From contig NZ_BROH01000008.1 of NCBI RefSeq assembly GCF_027923545.1, positions 1 to 64,000 on the forward strand: 64,000 nt of DNA. The letters are read 5' to 3'. Below are positions 50,857-59,265 of the stretch, piece by piece. The stretch's first letter is position 1; each line of letters begins with the position of its first letter. The notes under the pieces were generated by a model. That model did no database searches, was not told the origin of the DNA, and was given only the letters and a program-made list of their open reading frames with translations. Both the position numbers and the translations under genes were made by a program. This DNA comes from Sinisalibacter aestuarii. Lineage in GTDB: Bacteria; Pseudomonadota; Alphaproteobacteria; Rhodobacterales; Rhodobacteraceae.

Positions 50857-50875
50857 TTCGTTTTCGGAGAGGGCG

Positions 50876-52060
50876 TCAGACGCCCGCGTCAACGATCGCG
50901 TCGGCCAGGATGTCGATGGTGCGTTCATTGAGGCCGGCGATGTTCATCCGGCTGTCGGCCACCATGTAGATGGCGTGTTTCTCGCGCATATAGGCCACCT
51001 GCTCCGGCGTTGCGCCGATGCGGGAAAACATGCCGCGATGCTCGGCGATGAAGCCGAACCGGTCGGACCCGGTGCGGCTGCGCAGCGCGTCGGCGAGCTT
51101 TGTGCGCAGGTTGAGCATGCTCTTGCGCACGTCTTCCAGCTCGCCTGCCCAGTCGGCCCTGAGTGCCGGATCGTCGAGGATCATCTGCACCAGCCGCGCG
51201 CCGTGATCGGGCGGGAAGGAGAAGTTCTGCCGGTTGAGATGGGCGAGGGATTGCTGGGTCAGCGCCGTCGATTTCGCGTTCGGCGCCATGGCGATGAGCA
51301 GGCCGGTGCGCTCGCGGTAGAGGCCGAAATTCTTCGAGCAGGAAGCCGCGATCATCGCTTCCGGCAGGCGCGCGGCGATGAGGCGGGTGCCTGCCGCGTC
51401 TTCCTCCAGCCCGTCGCCGAAGCCCTGATAGGCGATGTCGATCAGCGGCACCGCGCCTTTTTCCTCCAGGAGCGTCGCCACCTCATCCCATTGCGGCAGG
51501 GTGAGGTTGGCGCCGGTGGGGTTGTGGCAGGCGCCGTGCAGCAGCACCACGTCGCCCGTTTTCACGCCGGCCAGATCTTCCATCATGCCGGCGAAATCGA
51601 CGGCGCGGTTTTCGTCGTCGAAATAGCGGTACTCGGTCATCTTCATCCCGAGATGCCGGATGATCGAGGGATGGTTCGGCCAGGTCGGGGCCGAGAGCCA
51701 GACGGTGGCGTCCGGCGTCGCCATCCGGATCAGCTCCAGCGCCTGGTGGATCGCCCCGGTGCCGCCGGGCTGGGCGGCGAGGGCGAGCCGGCTGTCTTCG
51801 ACCGCGTCGCCCAGAACGAGGCCGGACAGCGCCTTGCCGAAGGCGGGGTCGCCTGCCAGGGCGGTATAGGTCTTGGTGGTTTCGCGTTCCCAGAGCTGCT
51901 TTTCGGCCTCCTTCACCGCCCGCATCACGGGGGTGTTGCCGGACGCGTCCTTGTAGACGCCCACGCCGAGATCGACCTTGTTCTCGCGCGGATCGGCGCG
52001 GAACTCGGCCATCAGCGCGATGATCTTGTCGGCGGGCAGCTCGTGGAGGTGTTCAAACAT
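50876..52060 (-). CDS. Aromatic/aspartate aminotransferase
   Basis: A 394-residue fold-type I PLP enzyme with the pattern of TyrB/AspC: VDLGVGVYKDASGNTPV near the N-terminus, the substrate-arginine-binding NPTGANLTLPQWDEV, the catalytic lysine in CSKNFGLYRERTGLL (K about residue 246), and the C-terminal ESRMNIAGL-like VADSRMNIAGLNERT with the distal arginine. The choice between aspartate and aromatic cannot be made from sequence alone. sseA is 10 bases upstream on the same strand. Confidence 0.94.
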   Translation of the reverse strand: MFEHLHELPADKIIALMAEFRADPRENKVDLGVGVYKDASGNTPVMRAVKEAEKQLWERETTKTYTALAGDPAFGKALSGLVLGDAVEDSRLALAAQPGGTGAIHQALELIRMATPDATVWLSAPTWPNHPSIIRHLGMKMTEYRYFDDENRAVDFAGMMEDLAGVKTGDVVLLHGACHNPTGANLTLPQWDEVATLLEEKGAVPLIDIAYQGFGDGLEEDAAGTRLIAARLPEAMIAASCSKNFGLYRERTGLLIAMAPNAKSTALTQQSLAHLNRQNFSFPPDHGARLVQMILDDPALRADWAGELEDVRKSMLNLRTKLADALRSRTGSDRFGFIAEHRGMFSRIGATPEQVAYMREKHAIYMVADSRMNIAGLNERTIDILADAIVDAGV

Positions 52061-52070
52061 GGGAGGATTC

Positions 52071-52925
52071 CTATTCTCCGGTTGCGACGATGAGGTCGTT
52101 ATACATGCCCCATTCGGCCCATGCGCCATCGTAGACGGCGTGGCGTTCATGGCCGATCAGGGTAAGGGCAAGGTCGAGGATCGCGGCGTTGATGCCCGAG
52201 CCGCAGGAGGCGATCGCGGGTTTCGACAGATCCACCCCCGCCGCCTCGAACAGCGCCTTCAGCTCGCCGGGCGATTTCATCGTACCGTCCTCGGTGAGCA
52301 GCGTCATCCAGGGCACGTTTTTCGAGCCGGGGATATGGCCCATGCGCAGGCCGGGCCTGGGTTCCGGGGCCTCGCCGCGGAAACGGTCGGCGACGCGGGC
52401 GTCGATGATTTCCCAGCCGCCGAGCTTGGCGGCGGCGGCCACTTCGGTGACGTCCTTCACCATGTCGAACTGCTTGTGCACGGTCATGTGCCGGTCGCGG
52501 ATCACCGGCGCGGCGTCGGTCACCGGGCGGCCCTCGGCCTGCCATTTCGGCAGCCCGCCATCGAGCACGGCGATGCTGGTCTTGCCGAAATAGCGGAAGG
52601 TCCACCACACGCGCGGAGCCGAGAAGATGCCGGCGCTGTCATAGACCACCACCTGGTGCCCGTCGCCCACGCCCATCGCGCGCATCCGGCTCATGAATTT
52701 CTCGACCGGTGGCAGCATATGCGGCAGCGGTGAGCGCAGATCGGCGATCTCGTCGATGTCGAAGAAACGGGCGCCGGGAATATGGGCGGCCTCGTATTCG
52801 GCCTTCGGGTCGCGGTCCACCGTCGGCAGGAACCAGGAGGCGTCGAGCAGGCGCAGATCGGCATCGTCGAGATGGCGGGCGAGCCAATCGGTCGAAACCA
52901 GTGTTTTCGGGTCGTTATACGCCAT
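52071..52925 (-). CDS. sseA: 3-mercaptopyruvate sulfurtransferase
   Basis: A 284-residue two-domain rhodanese protein. The catalytic loop CGSGIN (Cys241 in AIASCGSGINAAIL) matches the CGSGVTA loop of mercaptopyruvate sulfurtransferases rather than the CRxGx[T/R] loop of thiosulfate rhodaneses. The first domain is catalytically inactive (no Cys loop). It makes pyruvate and a protein persulfide. The start at 52925 (MAYNDPKTL) was preferred over an upstream in-frame start by the family pattern. Confidence 0.93.
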   Translation of the reverse strand: MAYNDPKTLVSTDWLARHLDDADLRLLDASWFLPTVDRDPKAEYEAAHIPGARFFDIDEIADLRSPLPHMLPPVEKFMSRMRAMGVGDGHQVVVYDSAGIFSAPRVWWTFRYFGKTSIAVLDGGLPKWQAEGRPVTDAAPVIRDRHMTVHKQFDMVKDVTEVAAAAKLGGWEIIDARVADRFRGEAPEPRPGLRMGHIPGSKNVPWMTLLTEDGTMKSPGELKALFEAAGVDLSKPAIASCGSGINAAILDLALTLIGHERHAVYDGAWAEWGMYNDLIVATGE

Positions 52926-52992
52926 GGACTCCCCTCCGCTTTCCACGCAACTGCCTACTCACAGAGGCCGGGGGAGGCAAGGGGTATGCCTG

Positions 52993-53592
52993 TCAGCCGG
53001 GCGGGCCCAGAAGCCGCATCGCGCCGGCGGCGAGGGCCGGGGCAAGGCCGGGGCCGAGCGGCTGGTGCCCGGCAAGGAGGCGGTAGAGCAGCGGGGCATA
53101 GATCATGTCGAGCACCACCTCGATCTCGCCGGGCGGTGCGATCTCACCCCGTCCGGCGGCCTCGGCGATCAGCGTCCGCCCCGCCTCGCGCGACGACAGG
53201 ATCACGCGGTTGCGGAAGGCGCGGGTGAACTCGCTCTCGGGGTCGGCGGTGGCGAGCGCCATGGCGATCTGGCGTCCGCGGGTGGTGGCAAAGGCCCGCA
53301 CCAGCGCGGCGATCTGGGCGGTGAGCGCGGCCTCCAGCCCGGACTCGCCCGCGCCGCCGGTGGCGGGAAATCCGGCCATCAGCGCCTCCATCGCCAGTTC
53401 GGACGCATTGGCCCAATGGCGGTAGATCGTCGGCTTGCCCACGCCTGAGCGCTGGGCAACGGCCTCGATGCTGAGCCGTCCGAAGCCTTCATGCATCAGG
53501 ATCGCATGTGCCGCCGTCAATGCCTTGTCGCGCGCGGCGCGGCTGGGCGGGCGACCGCGCCGGGTGGGGGATATGGCCGGGTCTTGACTCAT
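52993..53592 (-). CDS. TetR-family transcriptional regulator
   Basis: A 199-residue protein with the TetR DNA-binding domain (AHAILMHEGFGRLSIEAVAQRSGVGKPTIYRHW, about residues 28-60). The C-terminal ligand-binding part is helical. The start at 53592 is in a tight region with the divergent VOC gene; a weak AAAGAA precedes it. Likely represses itself and the VOC gene through the operator at 53597-53614. Confidence 0.93.
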   Translation of the reverse strand: MSQDPAISPTRRGRPPSRAARDKALTAAHAILMHEGFGRLSIEAVAQRSGVGKPTIYRHWANASELAMEALMAGFPATGGAGESGLEAALTAQIAALVRAFATTRGRQIAMALATADPESEFTRAFRNRVILSSREAGRTLIAEAAGRGEIAPPGEIEVVLDMIYAPLLYRLLAGHQPLGPGLAPALAAGAMRLLGPPG

Positions 53593-53596
53593 TTCT

Positions 53597-53614
53597 TTAC
53601 GATACGTAACGTAA
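53597..53614. promoter_or_regulatory. Near-perfect palindromic operator between TetR and VOC genes
   Basis: The 18-base TTACGATACGTAACGTAA has 8 of 9 base pairs complementary around its centre. It lies 4 bases from the TetR start and 29 bases from the VOC start, the normal place for a TetR-family operator. Confidence 0.7.
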
Positions 53615-53642
53615 TTGTGTGCGCAATGCAAGGAGGCCCGCC

Positions 53643-54077
53643 ATGTCGCTCACGCCTTATCTCGTTGTCGGCAATGCCGAGGCGGCCATCGCTTTCTACA
53701 TCGCGGCTTTCGGCGCAGAGGAAGACTTTCGCATGACCGATCCGGGCGACGGGCGCATCGGCCATGCCGAGCTGACCATCGGTGCGGCCCGGTTCATGCT
53801 GGCGGATGAATATCCCGATTTCGGCGCGCTCTCGCCCGATTCTATCGGCGGCACGCCGGTGACGCTGCACCTGGCGCTGGACGATGTGGATGCCACCGTG
53901 GCGCGGGCCGAAGCCGAGGGCGCGCTGGTTCTGCGCGCGCCCGCCGATCACAGCTTTGGTGAGAGAACGGCGACCCTCGTCGATCCGTTCGGTCACCGCT
54001 GGACGCTGGCGCAGGAGATCGAGGCAGTCGCGCCCGAGGAGATGCAACGCCGCTGGGAGAACGAGACCGGCGCGTGA
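53643..54077 (+). CDS. VOC-superfamily protein (PhnB-like glyoxalase/bleomycin resistance fold)
   Basis: A 144-residue protein with two VOC-type repeats, MSLTPYLVVGNAEAAIAFYIAAFGAE and the C-terminal HSFGERTATLVDPFGHRWTLAQE, matching the PhnB subgroup. Substrate unknown; metal ligands typical of glyoxalase I are not complete. The GGAGG site five bases upstream fixes the start. Divergent from a TetR regulator that probably controls it. Confidence 0.9.
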   Translation: MSLTPYLVVGNAEAAIAFYIAAFGAEEDFRMTDPGDGRIGHAELTIGAARFMLADEYPDFGALSPDSIGGTPVTLHLALDDVDATVARAEAEGALVLRAPADHSFGERTATLVDPFGHRWTLAQEIEAVAPEEMQRRWENETGA

Positions 54078-54112
54078 GGGCAGGCCCCGGCGCCGGGCCG
54101 GGGCCCGATCTG

Positions 54113-54400
54113 TTATTTTGCCATCATCGACTTGATGACGCCGATCACGGCCATGATCACGCCGCCGCCGACGCCGCCCGAGGCGATCGAGCCGACGATG
54201 GAGCCCACGTCAAGCCCGCCATCGGCGGCGCTTGCCAGCCCGCCTGCGCCCATCATGGTCAGAAGCTGCCCGCCGAGGCCGCCCCCGACGATGCCCGCAA
54301 TCGAGTTGCCCAGCGTGCCGAGGCTGAGGTTTTTCGCGACGCCGCCGACGAGATTGCCGCCGACCGCGCCAGAGATCAGGCTGATGATAAGCTGTTCCAT
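54113..54400 (-). CDS. Small hydrophobic protein, unknown function
   Basis: A 95-residue Gly/Ala-rich protein (NLVGGVAKNLSLGTLGNSIAGIVGGGLGGQLL) with alternating hydrophobic and glycine residues, as in small pore-forming or glycine-zipper membrane proteins. The C-terminus ends VIKSMMAK. No family was recognised. Start MEQLIISL at 54400. It is isolated on both sides. Confidence 0.7.
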   Translation of the reverse strand: MEQLIISLISGAVGGNLVGGVAKNLSLGTLGNSIAGIVGGGLGGQLLTMMGAGGLASAADGGLDVGSIVGSIASGGVGGGVIMAVIGVIKSMMAK

Positions 54401-54510
54401 GCGTCCTTCCCTTCACGCGGGCTTGTGTGAAGCGTGCGACGGCGCCCGCGACCTGTTCGCGCTGTGAGTGTAGCGCAGGATGCGGAATACCCCTATGGGG
54501 AGTTTCGGCC

Positions 54511-54963
54511 TCAGCTTCCCCGTGTGGCGGCGCGCCTGAGCGCCCGCTCCAGCCCGTCGCGAAAGCGCGCCCGGTCGGTCTTGGAGAAGGGCCGCCCGCC
54601 GCCCTGGCGGAACGGATCGGCGGCGCGCAGATCGGCCATCAGATCGCGGGTGGCGAGCGCCGTGCCGATATTGGCCTCGGTGAATGCCTCGCCATTGTGG
54701 CGCAGCACTTCCGCCCCGGCGGCGACGGCTTTGGCCGCGAGCGGGATGTCGCCCGTCACCACCACGTCGCCCGGGCCGGCGCGCTCGGCGATCCACTTGT
54801 CGGCCTCGTCGGCGCCGTGGTCGACATAGACCATCTCGACCAGCGGATTGGCGGAGGGCCGAAGCCCGCCATTGGAGACGAAGGCGATCTTCACCCGGTT
54901 GCGGGTGGCGATCTGTTCGGCCTCGGCTTTCACCGGGCAGGCATCGGCATCGACATAGATCAT
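54511..54963 (-). CDS. DUF188 (YaiI/YqxD) family protein
   Basis: A 150-residue PIN-like protein with the strongly conserved N-terminus [19 protein letters not shown], the D-A-D-ACPVK signature of DUF188, and the later [19 protein letters not shown] block. These proteins have a PIN-like nuclease fold, activity undetermined. The start at 54963 was chosen for family N-terminus over an upstream 25-residue extension. Confidence 0.94.
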   Translation of the reverse strand: MIYVDADACPVKAEAEQIATRNRVKIAFVSNGGLRPSANPLVEMVYVDHGADEADKWIAERAGPGDVVVTGDIPLAAKAVAAGAEVLRHNGEAFTEANIGTALATRDLMADLRAADPFRQGGGRPFSKTDRARFRDGLERALRRAATRGS

Positions 54964-55027
54964 GGCCGCTCCATAGCCGGTTTGCCGCGCTCTGGACAGC
55001 CTGCGAATGCGGGTGTTCAATTGCGCC

Positions 55028-55351
55028 ATGATCCGCAATTACGCCGACCATGCCTCGAACGAGCGCACCTTCCTTGCCTGGGTGCGCACCACCATCGCGG
55101 TGGTGGGCTTCGGGGTGGCCGCCGCGCGCCTTGGCGGGGCCGCGCCCTCGCCCTGGGCAGATGCGGCGATGCTCGGTTCCGGCGCGCTGGTGGTGGCGCT
55201 GGCCTATCTGCGGATGCGGATGATCCGGCTGCGGATCGACAGCGGCGCCGAGGCCGACGATGCCGGCCCGCGCGCCGATGCGATGCTGGCGATTCTGGTG
55301 ATCGCTTTTTTCGGCCTGCTCGGCACATTTGCCCTGCGCCTCAGCGTCTAG
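55028..55351 (+). CDS. DUF202-family membrane protein
   Basis: A 107-residue protein with three membrane segments. [29 protein letters not shown] is the conserved DUF202 start (AxxRTxLAWxRT), followed by two more helices. Such proteins are common near stress and iron loci; function unknown. An ATG at 55028 is used. Confidence 0.9.
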   Translation: MIRNYADHASNERTFLAWVRTTIAVVGFGVAAARLGGAAPSPWADAAMLGSGALVVALAYLRMRMIRLRIDSGAEADDAGPRADAMLAILVIAFFGLLGTFALRLSV

Positions 55352-55459
55352 GCCACGGTGGAAATCAGGGTCTCCGACGAGGCCCGCTGCGGCAGAACGC
55401 CGTTATGCCGGGCGTGGCGGGCGCGGCCCCGGCAGCGGTCCGCCGTCTTCGCGCCCGGA

Positions 55460-56440
55460 TCACCCGCCGCCGATCAGCGCGCCTGCGGCGAAGACCAGCG
55501 CACCGCCCAGCACCACCTGAAAGGTTGCCCGCAGGAATGGCGTTTCCATGAAGCGGTTCTGAATCCAGACGATGGCCCAGAGCTCGACGAAGACCACCAC
55601 CATGGCGATGATCGTCGCGGTCCAGAAATGCGGGATCAGGTAGGGCAGGGCGTGGCCGAGCCCGCCGAGCGCGGTCATCACGCCCGAGGCGATGCCGCGC
55701 TTGAGCGGGCTGCCGCGCCCCGACAGCTCGCCATCGTCCGACGCCGCTTCGGTGAAGCCCATCGAGATGCCCGCGCCGATACTGGCGGCGAGGCCGACGA
55801 GAAAGGTGGTGTGGGTGTTCTGGGTGGCGAAGGCGGTGGCGAAGATCGGTGCCAGCGTCGAGACCGAGCCGTCCATCAGCCCGGCCAGGCCCGGCTGCAC
55901 CCAGGTGAGCACGAATTGCCGGTGCGCCGAGCGGTCTTCCTCCGCGCGTGCCTCGCCGCTGAGATACCTGGCTTCCAACTCGCCGGCGAGCTCGTTATGC
56001 CCGGCCTCCGCCGCCGCGAGATCGCCCAGGAGCTTGCGGGTCTCGGCATCGGTCGAGCGGTCGGCGGCCTTGCGGTAGAATTGCTCCGCCTGCCGCTCCA
56101 TCTCGCTCGCCTCCGAGCGCATCCGCTCCAGCCCGAGATTCTCGATCAGCCAGATCGGGTTGCGGGCATAGAAGCCCGATACGTGCTCGCGCCGGATCAG
56201 CGGGATGACATCGCCAAAGCGGCGCTGATGGGCTTCGATCAGCCGGCGGCGGTGTTCGTCCTCCTCGACCGCCATTTCTTCGAACACCTTGGCGGAGCTG
56301 GGAAATTCTTCCCTGAGCCGCTCGGCATACTGGCGGTAGATCCGCGCATCGTCCTCTTCGTTCGAGATTGCGAGCGCGAGAACTTCCTGTTCGGAAAGGT
56401 CGCCGAAACGGCGCCGTCCGCTGCTTACACCGGGGATCAT
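55460..56440 (-). CDS. mbfA: MbfA-type membrane-bound ferritin (ferritin-like/VIT1 fusion)
   Basis: A 326-residue protein. The N-terminal ~170 residues are a ferritin-like/rubrerythrin domain with ISNEEDDARIYRQYAERL and AVEEDEHRRRLIEAHQRRF metal-binding glutamates/histidine; the C-terminal ~130 residues are a VIT1/CCC1-type membrane domain (LMDGSVSTLAPIFATAFAT, GAGISMGFTEAASDDG). MbfA exports iron in Bradyrhizobium/Agrobacterium. A GGAGG site and an Irr-box-like sequence (56455-56471) lie directly upstream. Confidence 0.93.
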   Translation of the reverse strand: MIPGVSSGRRRFGDLSEQEVLALAISNEEDDARIYRQYAERLREEFPSSAKVFEEMAVEEDEHRRRLIEAHQRRFGDVIPLIRREHVSGFYARNPIWLIENLGLERMRSEASEMERQAEQFYRKAADRSTDAETRKLLGDLAAAEAGHNELAGELEARYLSGEARAEEDRSAHRQFVLTWVQPGLAGLMDGSVSTLAPIFATAFATQNTHTTFLVGLAASIGAGISMGFTEAASDDGELSGRGSPLKRGIASGVMTALGGLGHALPYLIPHFWTATIIAMVVVFVELWAIVWIQNRFMETPFLRATFQVVLGGALVFAAGALIGGG

Positions 56441-56749
56441 CCGGGGGCCTCCTGTCTGGAACGGCTCTAAACTAGCGATCAGGGGCCGCCACGCAAGGGC
56501 CAGATGGCCTTGGGGGCGCGGGGTATGGCCGGAATGCCCGACATGGGCCACCGATCCGGCTGCATGGGGGCGGATCTCCGGTTCTCCGGACATCCACTTA
56601 TCCGGAGAACTGGTTTTCCGGAAATCTCGCAACCTACTGAAAATAATTCAGTAATACAGTCATCCCGGTTGCCGGGTAAGGCTTTGTTCACCTCTCCGAC
56701 GCGCCATCTGATCCCGGTGCCGGCGCAGGGCCGCCCGCCAAACCGGGCG
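56441..56749. other. Intergenic region between mbfA and the NYN gene
   Basis: The 309-base gap holds the Irr-like site, a 10-bp inverted repeat GTTCTCCGGA/TCCGGAGAAC (56581-56610) extended by three more pairs, and a 7-bp inverted repeat TACTGAA/TTCAGTA (56635-56653) in an A/T-rich patch. No gene was seen in it. Confidence 0.6.
56455..56471 (-). promoter_or_regulatory. Irr-box-like site upstream of mbfA
   Basis: On the minus strand the sequence TTTAGAGCCGTTCCAGA matches the ICE/Irr consensus TTTAGAA-N3-TTCTAAA at 11 of 14 fixed positions. It lies 14 bases upstream of the mbfA start and just beyond its ribosome-binding site. Confidence 0.6.
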
Positions 56750-57469
56750 TCAGTCTACCCGCCGCACATGGATGTGGTTGCCCTCGCGCTTGGTCTCGAA
56801 CCGCTTGAGTTCGCGGATCAGGTCCGAAAGCTTGGCTTTGCCATAGGTTCGCGTGTCGAAGTCGCGGGTGTCGGCCTGGATTGTCTGGCCGATCAGGCCG
56901 AGTTGATACCACTCGCCGTCCTGGTCGATCTTTTCCATCGCCCGCAGGATCAGCGGCACCGCCTCGACGGGCGGGCGCTTGGCCGATGTGCCGCTGCTGC
57001 CGCCCTTGCTCGGGGTCTCGGCAGGTTCTTCGACGATATTCTCGATCATCACGAAGCGGGTGCAGACGTTGCGCAAGGATTCGGGTGTCTTGCCCTCGCC
57101 GATGCCGATCACGTCGAGCCCCTGCTCGCGGATCCGGTTGGCGAGCGCGGTAAAGTCGCTGTCGGACGAGACCAGCACGAAGCCGTCGAACCGGCCCGTA
57201 TGCAGCAGGTCCATCGCGTCGATGACGAGGCCGATATCGGAGGCGTTCTTGCCCTTGGTGTTGGCCGTTTCCTGATGCGCGACGAGGCCGAGCGCATGCA
57301 CCTTTTTGGACCAGGGCTGAAGTCGCGGGGCCGCCCAGTCGCCATAGACGCGGCGCAGGGCCGGTTCGCCGTAAGCGGTAATTTCCTTCAGGATCGCCTC
57401 GGCGTGGCGGGCGGGGATATTGTCGGCGTCGATGAGAACGGCGAGGAGGGGGGATTTGTTGTCTTTCAT
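56750..57469 (-). CDS. NYN-domain and OST-HTH (LOTUS)-domain protein
   Basis: A 239-residue protein. The N-terminal ~150 residues match the NYN/LabA-like PIN nuclease fold with LLAVLIDADNIPARHAEAIL, the nuclease Asp, and VIDAMDLLHTGRFDGFVLVSSDSDFTALANRIREQGLDVIGIGEGKTPESL. The C-terminal ~70 residues (PLILRAMEKIDQDGEWYQLGLIGQTI and RELKRFETKREGNHIHVRRV) match OST-HTH/LOTUS domains that bind RNA. Such proteins act on RNA; target not known. Confidence 0.88.
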   Translation of the reverse strand: MKDNKSPLLAVLIDADNIPARHAEAILKEITAYGEPALRRVYGDWAAPRLQPWSKKVHALGLVAHQETANTKGKNASDIGLVIDAMDLLHTGRFDGFVLVSSDSDFTALANRIREQGLDVIGIGEGKTPESLRNVCTRFVMIENIVEEPAETPSKGGSSGTSAKRPPVEAVPLILRAMEKIDQDGEWYQLGLIGQTIQADTRDFDTRTYGKAKLSDLIRELKRFETKREGNHIHVRRVD

Positions 57470-57568
57470 GCGTACAAGGTGGGGCCGCGCGCGCCGCCAC
57501 TCAAGAGCGATTTACGCCTGTCGCGAACGGTCGTGCAGATCGGTGGCGTAACGGTCGCGGTAGCGCAT

Positions 57569-57600
57569 GAAAAACGCCGCCGCAGGCAGGCTGCGACGGC
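57569..57600 (-). terminator. Rho-independent terminator after cytochrome c'
   Basis: On the minus strand an 11-bp stem with one mismatch (57574-57584 with 57590-57600) is followed by TTTTTCATG. It lies about 26 bases after the cytochrome c' stop. Confidence 0.75.
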
Positions 57601-57625
57601 GCGAATGGTCGGCTTTTGGGTGCGA

Positions 57626-58066
57626 TCAGTCCTTGTAGACGGAGTGGCAGGCCTGGCAGGCGCCGCCGAGCCCGCCCATCGCGGCGCCGAGTGCCTCGGC
57701 GCTGTCGACCGCGGCACCCGCTTCGGCGGCCATTTGCAGATTGTTCGCCTTGGACACGAAATCGTCCCAGTTTTCCCAGATCGCATCCTTGGCGTCGCTT
57801 TCCGGGTCGGTGTTCGACTGCGGCTCGAACAGCACCGGCACGGTTGCGGCTTTTTCGGCGATCTCGGCAAAAGCGGTCTGGGCGGCGGCGGCATCGAAGG
57901 CTACGGCGCCCTTGGCCATCTGCGTGAGCGCCTTCACATCGGCGCCGATCAGGCCCATCGTCTCCTTGCGCGCGATCACTTCCGGGTCTTGCGCGGCGGC
58001 GAAAGCGGCGGTCGCGACCGTGCCGAAAGCGAAAGCGGCGACGAGGGCGGATTTGCGGTTAAACAT
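57626..58066 (-). CDS. cycP: Cytochrome c' (cytochrome c prime)
   Basis: A 146-residue periplasmic haem protein. The signal peptide (about residues 1-23, ending AFA) is followed by a four-helix bundle, with a single C-terminal haem-binding motif CQACH (about residues 137-141), placed near the end as expected for class II cytochromes c'. It binds NO in related species. An inverted repeat GACTAG/CTAGTC (58102-58107, 58126-58131) lies upstream and might be an operator. Confidence 0.95.
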   Translation of the reverse strand: MFNRKSALVAAFAFGTVATAAFAAAQDPEVIARKETMGLIGADVKALTQMAKGAVAFDAAAAQTAFAEIAEKAATVPVLFEPQSNTDPESDAKDAIWENWDDFVSKANNLQMAAEAGAAVDSAEALGAAMGGLGGACQACHSVYKD

Positions 58067-58198
58067 TGATAATCGTCCTTTTTTCGGGGTATCCGCGCGC
58101 AGACTAGCGGCGTGCCGGTGAGGGTCTAGTCACATCATCGTCAGATGCGGCAACTCGGCGCTGGCTTGCCGGGGGGGAGACGTGGCAAAAGGGCGCGC

Positions 58199-58939
58199 AT
58201 GACAGTGATCGCACAAAATACGCTCATGGATGCCGCTTATGCAGGCCCTTCGTGGCACCGCGAGGTGGCCGAGGATCTGGCCGCGCGCCTGACTCCTCCA
58301 TCGGATTTTCCCTGCACCTTTTCGCAAAACGCCTTCCGGCGCGGTCTCGTCGATCTGATCTTCGTCGAGGCGCTGGACGAGGTGGGCCGGGCGCAATTGC
58401 GCGCCGACATGCTCGCCTATATCGCGGCGGCGAAAAAGTGGGACGGGCAGGTCAACACCGCCCGCCCGCTGGTGGTCGCCTTCTCGCGGGACGCGGCCAG
58501 CGCCGATACGGTCGAGGGCTATCATGCCATTGGCTGGGAGGTGCTGCAGGATTGGCACGACCATGACCCCGAGCCATGGCCCGAGGGCGTGGCCACCGAC
58601 CCGATGGCGCCCTACTGGTCGATGTGCTTCGGCGGTATCCAGCTATTCGTGAACTTTTCGTCCCCCGCGCATGAGCAGCGGAAATCGCGCAATCTGGGGC
58701 GGCATTTCCTGTTTATCGTCAATCCGCGCGAACGGTTTGACATGGTGGCGGGCGACACGCCCGAAGGCAACCGCATCCGCCAGGTGATCCGCGACCGCGC
58801 CGAAGCCTATGACGGCATTCCTCATGCGCTGGAACTGGGCAGCTACCAGAAAGGCGAGATCGAGTGGTGGCAATACGGCGTGACCGATGACAACCACGAG
58901 CGCGCCGACCGCTGCCCGATGAAGATGCGGGCGACGTGA
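58199..58939 (+). CDS. YqcI/YcgG-family protein
   Basis: A 246-residue protein of the YqcI/YcgG family: DFPCTFSQNAFRRGLVDLIFVEAL near residues 40-60, FGGIQLFVNFSSPAHEQRKSRNLGRHFLFIVNPRERFD and the C-terminal EIEWWQYGVTDDN. The family's role is unknown (some proteins sense stress). The start ATG 58199 gives a protein consistent with the family; upstream 18 residues are excluded because of poor fit. Confidence 0.85.
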   Translation: MTVIAQNTLMDAAYAGPSWHREVAEDLAARLTPPSDFPCTFSQNAFRRGLVDLIFVEALDEVGRAQLRADMLAYIAAAKKWDGQVNTARPLVVAFSRDAASADTVEGYHAIGWEVLQDWHDHDPEPWPEGVATDPMAPYWSMCFGGIQLFVNFSSPAHEQRKSRNLGRHFLFIVNPRERFDMVAGDTPEGNRIRQVIRDRAEAYDGIPHALELGSYQKGEIEWWQYGVTDDNHERADRCPMKMRAT

Positions 58940-58975
58940 GGTGGTCGCGCGCCGTGCGCCGTCGCGGGCATTGAA

Positions 58976-59185
58976 GTGACCGTGGAAGGTATTCTCACTC
59001 TGATCTTCGGCCTTCTGATTTTCGCCGGCATGCTCTGGTTGTATATTTTCTTGCCGGCGGACATGGCGGCCAGACGCAATCGCAGCGCATTTGTATGGGT
59101 GCTCATTTCGCTGGTTGGCAGCCCGTTGCTTGCAATCCTGCTCCTCATAGCCCTTGGAGCCAGTCCGGACCCCGGTTCGGACTGA
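58976..59185 (+). CDS. Small membrane protein, hypothetical
   Basis: A 69-residue protein with two membrane helices (ILTLIFGLLIFAGMLWLYIFLP and FVWVLISLVGSPLLAILLLIALG), opening with GTG. No family recognised and only a weak ribosome-binding site (GGGCATTGAA). G+C content is slightly lower than the surroundings. Confidence 0.6.
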   Translation: MTVEGILTLIFGLLIFAGMLWLYIFLPADMAARRNRSAFVWVLISLVGSPLLAILLLIALGASPDPGSD

Positions 59186-59214
59186 CCTTCAGCGCAACCA
59201 ACGCCCCAGCAACG

Positions 59215-59241
59215 AAAAAGGGGAGCGGCTTGCCGCTCCCC
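59215..59241. terminator. Bidirectional terminator between small membrane gene and icd
   Basis: GGGGAGCGG (59220-59228) and CCGCTCCCC (59233-59241) pair closely; a run of five A before the stem (59215-59219) makes a T-run on the minus strand, so it most likely ends icd. Confidence 0.8.
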
Positions 59242-59265
59242 TTCGCGTTTCAGATTTGACCGGCT

